A stretch of DNA of 64,000 nucleotides, from the NCBI GenBank assembly GCA_045657265.1, contig JAZOSU010000029.1, positions 42,052 through 106,051 on the forward strand, in the 5' to 3' direction. Each line of letters opens with the position of its first letter. Position 1 is the first letter of the stretch. The position numbers and the translations under genes are program-made. Source of the DNA: RGIG9041 sp045657265. GTDB taxonomy: Bacteria; Bacillota; Clostridia; Oscillospirales; QAKW01. Positions 50,841 to 59,236 of this stretch are shown here, in pieces. The notes beneath the pieces were generated by a model. That model was not told the DNA's origin. It searched no databases and was given only the letters and a program-made list of their open reading frames with translations.

Positions 50841-51812
50841 TTAATAAAATTCAACTGATGATTTTGTGTTAAGTGTAAATCGTATCAGCTTTTCACTATC
50901 TATGTTATTATCGGTTAATTTAACTGATTTTATATCCGGACAACTGTAAGTTTTATAGTAATATATAAGTTCTTTAGTATCGGCACAGGATGTGTATATA
51001 GTGCATACGTCTTTGTTCTGGTCTGTTTTTATAACTCCCTTTGTTACTGAAACTGTTTCCATAATGTGAAAAAAACGGTTTACTTGTTCGGTTTTGTTTT
51101 TTGATGGAGAAGCGTGATTTTTTGTAAAAACAGCACGTATAAATCTTGATGTGGAAGAATAATCTCCCGGAAGCCCTATAGCACCCAATCCCCTTGAGTA
51201 AAGAGATGAATCTATGCCTTGACATAAATTGTTTTTTGGAGATTTTGAATCAAGCGCAAGATAATTTGCGATATTAGTTTTATGAAAATTAAAATCAGGA
51301 CTGTTCGTTAAAACTCCGAATGGATTGTCGTAGAGCTTTATTCCGTCTTTGGTTGATTCAAGTGTAAAGCAGTAATCCTTGTCAGCAATCACCCAATGAA
51401 GAGGAGAGGTTTTTAGCCTTTCTGAAAAAGAATCGTCTGTGATATTACAGTTTTGTAAAAGATTTTTTGCCTCAATTGCACTTTGACAGTTGCATAGCAC
51501 AAAAGGTATAACTTCAAATGCTGCAATATTGATTTTAGATGGGTTTGTATGGCAGTAAACTGCATAATGGGGAAAATTCAGAGCGGCAATTGCAAGTCCG
51601 TGAGAATTTATAGCATCATAGTAAAGAGGCATTGAGTCTGCAACACATCCTATCCCGATTATAGCGGGGTGATTTTTTATATCGTTTTGATGTAAAAATC
51701 GCATATTGAAGTTTTTAGGTGTTATTATTACGTTTTCACCGAAGGAATATTCAAGATCAAGGGTTCTGCCAAATAGATGATGTTGGTCGTTAATACTTAT
51801 TGCTGTACACAT
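50841..51812 (-). CDS. choloylglycine hydrolase family (bile salt hydrolase-like)
   Basis: A 323-residue Ntn hydrolase. Choosing the ATG at 51812 puts catalytic Cys at position 2 (MCTAIS), as required for the autocatalytic N-terminal nucleophile. Other catalytic residues are visible: Arg and Asp in FGRTLDLEYS, Asn in LTNSPDFN and Arg in GDYSSTSRFIRA. These match bile salt hydrolases and penicillin V acylases; the SSxSRFxRA form favours bile salt hydrolase. No signal peptide, so it is cytoplasmic. Its ribosome binding site lies in a strong hairpin. Confidence 0.88.
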   Translation of the reverse strand: MCTAISINDQHHLFGRTLDLEYSFGENVIITPKNFNMRFLHQNDIKNHPAIIGIGCVADSMPLYYDAINSHGLAIAALNFPHYAVYCHTNPSKINIAAFEVIPFVLCNCQSAIEAKNLLQNCNITDDSFSERLKTSPLHWVIADKDYCFTLESTKDGIKLYDNPFGVLTNSPDFNFHKTNIANYLALDSKSPKNNLCQGIDSSLYSRGLGAIGLPGDYSSTSRFIRAVFTKNHASPSKNKTEQVNRFFHIMETVSVTKGVIKTDQNKDVCTIYTSCADTKELIYYYKTYSCPDIKSVKLTDNNIDSEKLIRFTLNTKSSVEFY

Positions 51813-51814
51813 AA

Positions 51815-51859
51815 AAAATCTCCTGAAAAAATATATTACTATTATTTTTTTCAGGAGAT
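51815..51859 (-). promoter_or_regulatory. hairpin enclosing the Shine-Dalgarno of the hydrolase gene
   Basis: On the minus strand, arms AATCTCCTGAAAAAA and TTTTTTCAGGAGATT form about 15 pairs with a 12-13-base loop. The 3' arm contains the only AGGAG before the ATG at 51812. A T run follows the stem, so it also has the shape of an intrinsic terminator for the nitroreductase gene upstream. Confidence 0.75.
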
Positions 51860-51877
51860 TCATTTTTATTATTTATT

Positions 51878-52405
51878 TTATTTTACGCAGACAAGTTTTT
51901 CTATAGGTTTTCTTTTTTTGGTACGTAAAACGTCGTCTTTCTTTGCATAACCGAGAGTAATAACTAATCTTACGTCACCGTCAAGTTCGCAGATTTCCCG
52001 TATTTTATCATTGTCAAACCAACCAAGTATGCAGGTTGACAATTCCTTTGCAGTAGCTTCCGACGTTATGTATGCCGCTAAAATTCCAATGTCAATTGAT
52101 CGGTAATCGTTGTTTTTCAGTTTGGCACCTAAAGCTGCACTTTTAACGTAAGGCATTTCGGAAATTACCAAAAGTATTGGTGCATCAGATGCAAACTTGT
52201 TCATACCCATACCCATAGTGGCTTTGGCGACAAGCTTTGCGTTTTCGCCTGTGCATACTGTGATTTTATAAGGCTGTCCGTTACAAGCCGACGGAGCAAG
52301 ACGGGCAGATTCAAGAATTGCAGAAAGCTTTTCAGATTCTACTGCTTTTAAAGGGTCATAGCTTCTGCAAGACTGTCTTGTGTTTGCAATTTCAAAAAAA
52401 TTCAT
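51878..52405 (-). CDS. nitroreductase family protein
   Basis: A 175-residue FMN-dependent nitroreductase-fold protein. RQSCRSYDP at the N-terminus, ARLAPSACNGQPYKI (FMN contacts) and a C-terminal VRLVITLGYAK are typical. Substrate unknown. It is followed on the same strand by the choloylglycine hydrolase gene 65 bases downstream. Confidence 0.88.
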   Translation of the reverse strand: MNFFEIANTRQSCRSYDPLKAVESEKLSAILESARLAPSACNGQPYKITVCTGENAKLVAKATMGMGMNKFASDAPILLVISEMPYVKSAALGAKLKNNDYRSIDIGILAAYITSEATAKELSTCILGWFDNDKIREICELDGDVRLVITLGYAKKDDVLRTKKRKPIEKLVCVK

Positions 52406-52440
52406 AAATACCTCTTTTATAAATTAGGAGTGTAAGACAT

Positions 52441-52955
52441 TTAGTCATCCTGTGAAATGGGGTCAGGGTCGCCCATAGTAAGTATCATCTGTCCGTCAAC
52501 TGCGAGAAAACAGATACAACCGATAATACCTGTCTGAATGTGGTATTCTTTTCCTGATTCTGCTTTGAAAGATTCGCAAAGAGAACGGAGTTTTCATTCA
52601 GGATATCTTTCAATTCCTGTTCTTTTTATCCACCATTCGTTAAGACCTGCAATGTAACCGATGTCTGCATCGTTGACAGCATAATCCCATCCTTTTGCAC
52701 GGAAAGACCAATTAAGATCGTTATTGCAAGGAGGAATGATAGTGCCGTAAAATCAAGCATTATATCACCGTGAAACTGCTTGTGGGTGTAGATAAGACCG
52801 CCGCCGTTTTCACGGTAAATTCCTGTACATATGCCGTTTTCACATTTCCAGTCTCCACCTGTCACTTCCCAGTTTTTTGTAAGGTCGGGATCTGAAAAAT
52901 CATCGTGAAACAATAATTCTTCCGGCTCGATTCTGTCACATTCTACATATGACAT
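52441..52955 (-). pseudogene. DUF1961-like protein, broken
   Basis: The frame starts normally (YVECDRIEPEELLFHDDFSD, WKCENGICTGIYRENGGGL) and shifts by one base near 52750. In the new frame it continues with NNDLNWSFRAKGWDYAVND and GLNEWWIKRTGIERYPE, then hits TGA near 52590 and reads on to a natural end DGQMILTMGDPDPIS. The pattern matches the DUF1961 family of putative carbohydrate-active proteins. One frameshift and one nonsense mutation inactivate it. Confidence 0.75.
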
Positions 52956-52975
52956 TTTTTATTTCCTTTTTTCTT

Positions 52976-53402
52976 TTATATTTCATATTCTGTTCCTGTA
53001 AACTCTGCAATATCCGAATTTTCAGCTTTGAGTTCCTATTTTCTTACCTTTTTTTGAAATGTTATAATAATTTCCGTCTGACTTATCAAGATTCCATGCT
53101 TTAGGTAGATCAATTTGTATAGATGCTCCGTTTGCGCTTTTGATTTGTACTGACTGCCATTCGTTTATGTTCTGACATTCATATTTTGTGTAATCGGGTG
53201 CTGTAACAGTAGCATCTTCTTTTTTATTTTCATCAGATGTGTCCGCAACCTGATTTTCGTTGCTTGTATCTTAATTTTGTGTGTTTTCTGAATTCATGTT
53301 GGTATCTTCAATAAATGCATTTTTATCCGCATATTCGGTTTTACATGCAGACAAAGAAAGTAGTATGCACAGGATTAATATTATTGATAAAAATTTTTTC
53401 AC
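52976..53402 (-). pseudogene. lipoprotein, broken
   Basis: A GTG at 53402 with AAGGCG upstream starts a signal peptide ending in the lipobox LSAC, followed by a low-complexity acidic linker. A TAA at about 53275 interrupts it after NSENTQN. The same frame continues through YTKYECQNINEWQSVQIKSA to YYNISKKGKK, and a second shift near 53030 leads to the apparent true end IAEFTGTEYEI. The protein family is not recognised. Confidence 0.7.
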
Positions 53403-53542
53403 ATTATTGTCGCCTTTTTTATATTATGTTTTGAGTATAACACAAAACATATATCAAGTCAATTAATGCCAAGTATATGCGTAGATAGAAATCTTTTTGA
53501 ATGATGATATAATCACAAATATACTTCAATAAAAAAACGGCC

Positions 53543-54013
53543 TCAGGCCGTTTTTTTAATTTCACCGCAAGCCATTTTTTCTCCCGAATTACCTGATGGC
53601 TGAGACATAAAATCATCGGGATGCGAATGAATAATGACTGTTTTGCCTATTATGTCATTTACCGTAAACCTGTCTGTTAAAAAAACAGAAAAAGCTCTTC
53701 CGTTGGCACTAAACAGAGGCGGCATATCACCGGAGTGATATGGATGAGGGCAACTGTTTACGTCAAAATGTCCGTCTGTATTAGCAAAAGCATCTGTTTG
53801 GTTGCCTGTGCAAGCACTTCCCCGATGAATGTGAAAACCAAATACAGGACTGTTGCATTGAGTCTCTTCAATAGGTAGTCCTGACACTTCGTATTTTATG
53901 ATAACACCGTTTTCTGTCTGATAAAAAAGTATAAGTCCTTCAATTTCAGGGTACTTTTCGCTTCCTTTGATAGCTGAATAAGCATCAGGAATTTTTTGAA
54001 GTGTTTTGTACAT
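53543..54013 (-). CDS. sodC: Cu/Zn superoxide dismutase family protein
   Basis: A 156-residue SodC-like protein. Metal ligands are in place: FHIH (two Cu ligands), DGHFD (bridging His), HPYHSGDMP (Zn His and Asp) and the last Cu ligand in IIHSHPDDF. Cysteines in SACTGN and MACGE can form the usual disulfide. The ATG at 54013 has AAGGAG seven bases upstream; longer frames have none. No signal peptide is visible, so a cytoplasmic form is predicted, which is unusual since most bacterial SodC are exported. Confidence 0.88.
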   Translation of the reverse strand: MYKTLQKIPDAYSAIKGSEKYPEIEGLILFYQTENGVIIKYEVSGLPIEETQCNSPVFGFHIHRGSACTGNQTDAFANTDGHFDVNSCPHPYHSGDMPPLFSANGRAFSVFLTDRFTVNDIIGKTVIIHSHPDDFMSQPSGNSGEKMACGEIKKTA

Positions 54014-54109
54014 AATCATTCTCCTTGCAATATTATATGCTAAAGGAAAATGATTGTTGATTTTTTTGTTTTTTGGATGTATCATATCAAAGATATGAGG
54101 GGATAGACT

Positions 54110-55231
54110 ATGTATAAAATAACTCTGCCAAAAAGAATACTTAACTTTTTTAAGAAAAACGTTGAAATGACTGTGGCTTTGATTGCGGCAGTAATTACAA
54201 GCTTTTTCGTTCCTGTTGATAAAGAATACTTAAGCTATTTTGATTTCAAAACACTGACTTGCCTTTTTTGTGTACTTGCAGTTGTATGCGCTCTGAAAAA
54301 TATAAAATTTTTCTATATACTTGCTAAAAAAATAGTACGGCTTTTTAAAAATGTAAGACTTTCTGTACTTGCTCTTGTATACATAACTTTCATTGGTTCT
54401 ATGCTGATAGCAAATGATATGGCGCTTCTTACTTTTTTGCCGCTTGGCTTTTTTGTGCTGACATCTACAGGTATGGAAAAATATATGGCATTTACTTTTA
54501 TAATGCAAAATATAGCAGCAAACCTTGGCGGTATGCTTACCCCATTCGGTAATCCGCAAAACCTGTATCTTTATACTAAGTTTAATATTCCGACTCTGGA
54601 GTTTATGCAGATAATGGCACCGCCGTTTTTACTGTCCGTAGCACTTATTACCGTTTGCTGTATCGTTTTTGTAAAACCTCTGCCTCTTGAGGTAGATGAC
54701 GAAAAGATAAATTTGCCTAAAGTAAAAACTATTCTGTATCTTTGCCTTTTCACTTTGGCAATAGCTATAGTTTTCAGGGGGATTCCGTATCTTCTCGGTC
54801 TTGTAATAATACCTGCTGTTTTAATTTTCGCAGATAAAAAAGCGCTTAAAATGGTAGACTATCCGCTTCTTATGACTTTTGTATTTTTCTTTGTGTTTGC
54901 AGGAAATATGGCAAGAATTGATGTTGTCAGAGATTTTTTTGAAATGCTTCTTGAAAAAAGTACGCTTATTTTCAGTGTCCTGAGTTGCCAGATAATAAGT
55001 AACGTACCATCATCAATACTGCTCAGTCAGTTTACCGAAAACTATAAAGATTTGTTGGTGGGCGTAAATATAGGAGGAACGGGAACGGTTATAGCTTCTC
55101 TTGCAAGTCTTATAACTCTTCGTGAATATACTGTTCATAACCCCGACAAAATAGGTAATTATATGAAAATGTTTTCAGCATTTAACTTCGGATTTCTTGC
55201 AGTGCTTACTCTGTTTATGTCATTGATATAA
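54110..55231 (+). CDS. SLC13/ArsB-type permease
   Basis: A 373-residue ion-transporter-superfamily permease with about ten membrane spans. IANDMALLTFLPLGF, NLGGMLTPFGNPQNLYLY and the second-half ISNVPSSILLSQF are the repeated helix-hairpin signatures that bind Na+ and substrate. Dicarboxylate, sulfate or arsenite are possible substrates. ATGAGGGG precedes the ATG. Divergent from the SodC-like gene. Confidence 0.88.
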   Translation: MYKITLPKRILNFFKKNVEMTVALIAAVITSFFVPVDKEYLSYFDFKTLTCLFCVLAVVCALKNIKFFYILAKKIVRLFKNVRLSVLALVYITFIGSMLIANDMALLTFLPLGFFVLTSTGMEKYMAFTFIMQNIAANLGGMLTPFGNPQNLYLYTKFNIPTLEFMQIMAPPFLLSVALITVCCIVFVKPLPLEVDDEKINLPKVKTILYLCLFTLAIAIVFRGIPYLLGLVIIPAVLIFADKKALKMVDYPLLMTFVFFFVFAGNMARIDVVRDFFEMLLEKSTLIFSVLSCQIISNVPSSILLSQFTENYKDLLVGVNIGGTGTVIASLASLITLREYTVHNPDKIGNYMKMFSAFNFGFLAVLTLFMSLI

Positions 55232-55264
55232 AAAACGGTTGACTTTTAGTCAACCGTTTTTGTT
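55231..55264. terminator. bidirectional terminator
   Basis: Stem with arm AAAAACGGTTGAC (loop TTTTA) overlapping the stops of the permease and the convergent PstS-like gene. Confidence 0.85.
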
Positions 55265-56481
55265 ATGGGAGTGTATCCTGTTTTGGTTATGAGCTCTGTT
55301 CCTTGCTCTGATAAAATCCATTCTATAAACTTTTTGGTGTTTTCATTTGTGTCGCTTTTTCTTGTTACTATATAAAAACTGTTTGTAACAGGGTAACTTC
55401 CGTTTTCTATGTTTTCTTTGTTTGGATAAACACCGTCAAGCTTTAAAAGCTTTATCTGATTGTTTTGTATCATTTCAGATGCGTAAAACCTGAAAGAATA
55501 CCCAATGGCATTTTTAAAGTTCTTGTAATCGGCGGTTTCTTCAATTATTCCTGCCATAGTGTCTTGAATATTCATAGGAGCATTCATTATAGGCTCCCCT
55601 TCCATAAATTTGACAAACCGTGTCTGTGAACCGCTTCCTTCTTCACGCTGAAACGCTTTGATTTTGCCGAGACCTTTGATTCCAAACTCACTCCATTTTG
55701 TCACTTTGCCTGAATAAATAGATTTTATCTGAGAGGATGAAAGCTTCTCTATCGGATTTTTAGAATTAACAAAAAATACAAAAGCTTCGTATCCGATAGG
55801 TGTAAACTCAAGCTCTACACCTTTAGCTTTTGCATACTGAAGCTGTTTGTCAGATGCGGCTCCTACAAAAGCAATATCGCATTTGCCATCAACAATGTTT
55901 TCGTATGCCGTAGACGTGCTTGTGCACATCACGTGGTTCTGGGCACTTTCGGGATAAACCGCATTTGCAAAAGCTGAATAAATAGGATAAAGAGCAGTAG
56001 CTCCGTCAAGAACGGGAAGATTTTCGGATAACTTCAGTTCAGGTTCACTGTCAAGACGTGCAACCTTTGAATTCTCGTCAAAGGGCGCATACTGTGATAA
56101 TAAATCTATTCTGTCATCTAATTTTGGTATAGAATCAATGTGTATATTCCAACCGATAACAATTGATGAGGAAATAATTAAAACTACCGTAAGACTCAGC
56201 AGAGTTATCCATATCGGTTTTCTGCGTAGCAGTCTGAAAATCAGTGAAATAATCAGCAGATAAATAAGCGCTATGGCTGTCATGACAAAATATCCGTAAA
56301 CCTCTTTTGTCATCATAGCAACTATAAGACCGGCTATAACCGCGATGGATGCAAATATCAGAAATAAACCTATTGACAATAATATCTTGCCGAAAAGACG
56401 TGTCTTTTTAATAATCGTGAGAACAGCTCCGGCTATCATAACAACCAAAATGATAATAAAAATAAAATTAGTTTGTGTCAT
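55246..56481 (-). CDS. membrane-anchored PstS-like substrate-binding protein
   Basis: A 411-residue protein with four N-terminal membrane spans (about 5-115) in place of the usual lipoprotein signal, followed by an extracytoplasmic phosphate-binding-protein domain (about 150-411). Motifs include DGATALYPIYSAFA, KCDIAFVGAAS, the phosphate-loop-like QREEGSGSQTRF and IGYSFRFYASEM. No PstABC permease is nearby. The ATG at 56481 is 14 bases from AGGAG, rather far, and a GTG at 56496 overlaps that site, so the start is uncertain. A sensing role is possible. Confidence 0.82.
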   Translation of the reverse strand: MTQTNFIFIIILVVMIAGAVLTIIKKTRLFGKILLSIGLFLIFASIAVIAGLIVAMMTKEVYGYFVMTAIALIYLLIISLIFRLLRRKPIWITLLSLTVVLIISSSIVIGWNIHIDSIPKLDDRIDLLSQYAPFDENSKVARLDSEPELKLSENLPVLDGATALYPIYSAFANAVYPESAQNHVMCTSTSTAYENIVDGKCDIAFVGAASDKQLQYAKAKGVELEFTPIGYEAFVFFVNSKNPIEKLSSSQIKSIYSGKVTKWSEFGIKGLGKIKAFQREEGSGSQTRFVKFMEGEPIMNAPMNIQDTMAGIIEETADYKNFKNAIGYSFRFYASEMIQNNQIKLLKLDGVYPNKENIENGSYPVTNSFYIVTRKSDTNENTKKFIEWILSEQGTELITKTGYTPITKTVD

Positions 56482-56606
56482 TGTTCTTATTTTCACTCCT
56501 TTTTATTTAAGTATAGCAGTTTATTTGTGTAAAATAAACTGCTTTTTCTTGTTTTTTGTATTTAATTAAATTATAATAAATTCAATTATAAAACAGGAGT
56601 AGTAAA

Positions 56607-57893
56607 ATGGCTAATTTTTATCTCAAACCAAAGTTTTTTGACACGGTCAGAAAAACTACAAAAGACCAACTATTAAAAGATATTGTAGCAGGTATAATTG
56701 TTGCTATAATTGCTCTTCCTTTGTCCATAGCTCTTGCTTTGGCATCGGGAGTTGAACCCGCCTGCGGCGTGTATACCGCTATTGCTGCGGGATTTTTTGT
56801 ATCTCTGCTTGGGGGAAGCCGCGTTCAGATAGCAGGACCGACAGCGGCGTTTGCTACAATAGTAGCAGGTGTTGTTGCAACGCAGGGAATGGACGGGCTT
56901 GTAATAGCTACAATTCTTGCGGGTATTATGCTCATATTAATGGGTGTTTTCAAACTCGGCTCTTTAATAAGATTTATTCCTAACACAATAACCGTCGGTT
57001 TTACTGCAGGTATTGCAGTTACTATCCTTGTTGGACAGATAAAAGACTTTTTAGGACTTACATATGCCGAAGGTGTAAAACCTATTGAAACTTTTGAGAA
57101 AATCCACGCAAATATTGAAGCAATAAACACGTTTAGCCCTCAGGCTTTGCTTGTAGGAGCTGTTTGCCTTGCAATCTTGATTGTTTATCCTAAATTTGAA
57201 AAACGTGTTCCGCCGTCACTCATTGCGGTAGTTGTCGGCGCTGCTATGGTAAAACTTATCCCCGGACTTGATGAAGGGGTTTATACGATAGGGGACCTTT
57301 ATACAATTCCAACAGGTCTGCCTCAGTTATCACTTTCAGGACTTGATTTCAGCCTTGATAAAATATTGGCGGTTTTGCCCTCTGCATTCACTATTGCAAT
57401 TCTTGCAGGTATTGAATCGCTCTTGTCCTGCGTTGTGGCAGATGGTATGGTTAACTCAAAACATAACTCAAATGCAGAACTCGTCGGTCAGGGTGTTGCC
57501 AATATAGTATCAGTTTTGTTTGGTGGAATTCCCGCAACAGGCGCAATCGCAAGAACTGCGGCAAACGTTAAAAACGGAGGCAGAACCCCGATAGCAGGTA
57601 TGGTTCATTCTATTGTTTTGCTTTTGGTTCTTTTGTTCCTGATGCCATATGCGTCTCTTATTCCTATGCCGACTATTGCAGCTATTTTGTTTATCGTAGC
57701 TTATAATATGAGCGAATGGAGAAAGTTTGTTTCTATCACAAAAACTTCTTGTGCAGTAGATATATGCGTATTGGTGCTCACTTTTGTTCTCACTGTTGTT
57801 TTTGATCTTGTTATTGCGATTGAAGTTGGTATGGTGCTTCATATAATCACTCACTTTAAAACTTTTTTCAAAATCAAGAAAGAAGAGAAATAA
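56607..57893 (+). CDS. SulP family permease without STAS domain
   Basis: A 428-residue SulP (SLC26-type) transporter with about 12-14 spans. DIVAGIIVAIIALPLSIALALASG, RVQIAGPTAAF and GGIPATGAIARTAANVKNGGRTP are diagnostic. The protein ends after the last membrane span with a short basic tail (FKIKKEEK), so the usual C-terminal STAS domain is absent. Substrates of the family include sulfate and bicarbonate. ACAGGAG precedes the ATG. Confidence 0.92.
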   Translation: MANFYLKPKFFDTVRKTTKDQLLKDIVAGIIVAIIALPLSIALALASGVEPACGVYTAIAAGFFVSLLGGSRVQIAGPTAAFATIVAGVVATQGMDGLVIATILAGIMLILMGVFKLGSLIRFIPNTITVGFTAGIAVTILVGQIKDFLGLTYAEGVKPIETFEKIHANIEAINTFSPQALLVGAVCLAILIVYPKFEKRVPPSLIAVVVGAAMVKLIPGLDEGVYTIGDLYTIPTGLPQLSLSGLDFSLDKILAVLPSAFTIAILAGIESLLSCVVADGMVNSKHNSNAELVGQGVANIVSVLFGGIPATGAIARTAANVKNGGRTPIAGMVHSIVLLLVLLFLMPYASLIPMPTIAAILFIVAYNMSEWRKFVSITKTSCAVDICVLVLTFVLTVVFDLVIAIEVGMVLHIITHFKTFFKIKKEEK

Positions 57894-57926
57894 TTATAAA
57901 GAAGACTTGAAATAAATTGTAACTGT

Positions 57927-58529
57927 ATAAGAGAAACTGACCCTGTACAGAATCTTGAGATTATTAAAAAAGTGGGCTTTGGATGCTTTTTTATAGACAC
58001 TGAAGTACCTGAAGAAAAAATAGTACAACTTGCCGAAAGGGCAAAAGAACTTGATATAGACTTTGAGTTTATACACGGTCCTTTCAAAAATATAAACACT
58101 CTTCTTATGCCTGATATGGAATATAGAGAGATAATGAACGGTATAAAAAATCAATAGATATAGCCGCAAAAGTAAACGTTCCTATGGTAATAAACACGTG
58201 TCTTCAGGCTGGAATCCACCCGAACTTACAGACCTTAGACTTTCAAGATTTGATGAAATCGTAAACTATGCAGACAGTAAAAATGTCACCTTGGCATTTG
58301 AAAATCATGGCAGAGACTGGGAGCGTGTAGGTGACCACGATGAACATCTTCTACCTTTTGATGGTACTTTTGATTTTAAAAAAATGATGCGTAAACTTGA
58401 TGAATATGAATATGCAGGATCTCTTATGCTTGAAGTGTTCAACAGTGCCTCGGAGGAATATCTGAAAATGCACCTGAACAATTTATTAAAACTGCATATG
58501 ACAGAATAAAGAAAATATCGGAAATGTAA
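57927..58529 (+). pseudogene. sugar phosphate isomerase/epimerase, multiply frameshifted
   Basis: Four pieces of one AP-endonuclease-2-type TIM barrel follow each other in different frames: NLEIIKKVGFGCFFIDTEVP to EYREIMNGIKN, SIDIAAKVNVPMVINT, SSGWNPPELTDLRLSRFDEI through LAFENHGRDW to YAGSLMLEVFN, and PEQFIKTAYDRIKKISEM. Frameshifts lie near 58153, 58197 and 58460, and there is no good start codon. Confidence 0.8.
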
Positions 58530-58720
58530 AAACCATAAACGAAAAAATATACGATACTGCAACTCTTTTTGATGCGCCTAAATGTAGCTTTCCGTCTGAC
58601 TTTCCGAATGTGAAAATAGACTATATGTTTACGTCGCGTGATGTTAAAGTGCAGTTTGCAGATATACTGCCGTATGTTGTTTCATACCATAGACCTTATA
58701 TAATTAAGATAGGAAAATAA
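58530..58720 (+). pseudogene. endonuclease/exonuclease/phosphatase C-terminal remnant
   Basis: About 62 codons ending IKIGK match the end of an EEP-family hydrolase: FPNVKIDYMFTSRDVKVQ and then VVSYHRPY, where the family has S-D-H-R-P with catalytic Asp and His. Here the Asp is Tyr. The first three quarters of the gene are missing. Confidence 0.7.
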
Positions 58721-58721
58721 A

Positions 58722-58787
58722 ATGAAAGTGACAATTATTCAACCTGCATATTCAACGGACTATTCAAAAACTGACTGCGCACTATGA
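58722..58787 (+). pseudogene. carbon-nitrogen hydrolase N-terminal remnant
   Basis: Starts one base after the previous stop and reads MKVTIIQPAYSTDYSKTD, the first strand of nitrilase-superfamily proteins, then stops after 21 codons. Confidence 0.5.
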
Positions 58788-58862
58788 ATATAAAGAATTT
58801 GGCAGACACCCTTGACCGAGAGAGATAGTCTCTATCCATAATCATGAACTTTCAAGAGTGTC

Positions 58863-59120
58863 GACGGCGACGTTATATGTGTGTATGCAAGAAGAGAGGT
58901 TCCATATAGCATAAGAGCAATAATAAGCTCTGACGAAGGCGAAAACTGGCAGGGAGAATTTGTTATTGCAGATAACATTTCAGTAACTGCAGATATAGGA
59001 TATCCTGCAACGCTGTAGCTTAAAGACGGAAGTTTTATTACTAAAAATAACGATAAAAACAATAACGTTATATGGCAAAGAAAATGGACTTTGGAGAAAT
59101 ACCAAAAAATTCCTGATTAA
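58863..59120 (+). pseudogene. sialidase (BNR-type) C-terminal remnant
   Basis: An 85-codon stretch, with one TAG, resembles the last part of an exo-alpha-sialidase: DGDVICVYARREVPYSIRAI, the Asp-box-like SSDEGENWQ, and DIGYPATL-stop-LKDGSFIT followed by NVIWQRKWTL. The upstream four-fifths is gone. Confidence 0.65.
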
Positions 59121-59176
59121 ATCGGGGGTTTAGTAGCAGATAAGCAATATATTGTCATATAGTGTATTAAATCAAG

Positions 59177-59205
59177 TTGACATAAGGTTTTTATTGGTTT
59201 ATAAT
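59177..59205 (+). promoter_or_regulatory. promoter of the cysK-azlCD operon
   Basis: TTGACA, 17-base spacer, TATAAT, followed by GGAGGA and a GTG start. Confidence 0.85.
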
Positions 59206-59236
59206 ATTTTAGCTAACAATTTTTGGAGGAAATAAA

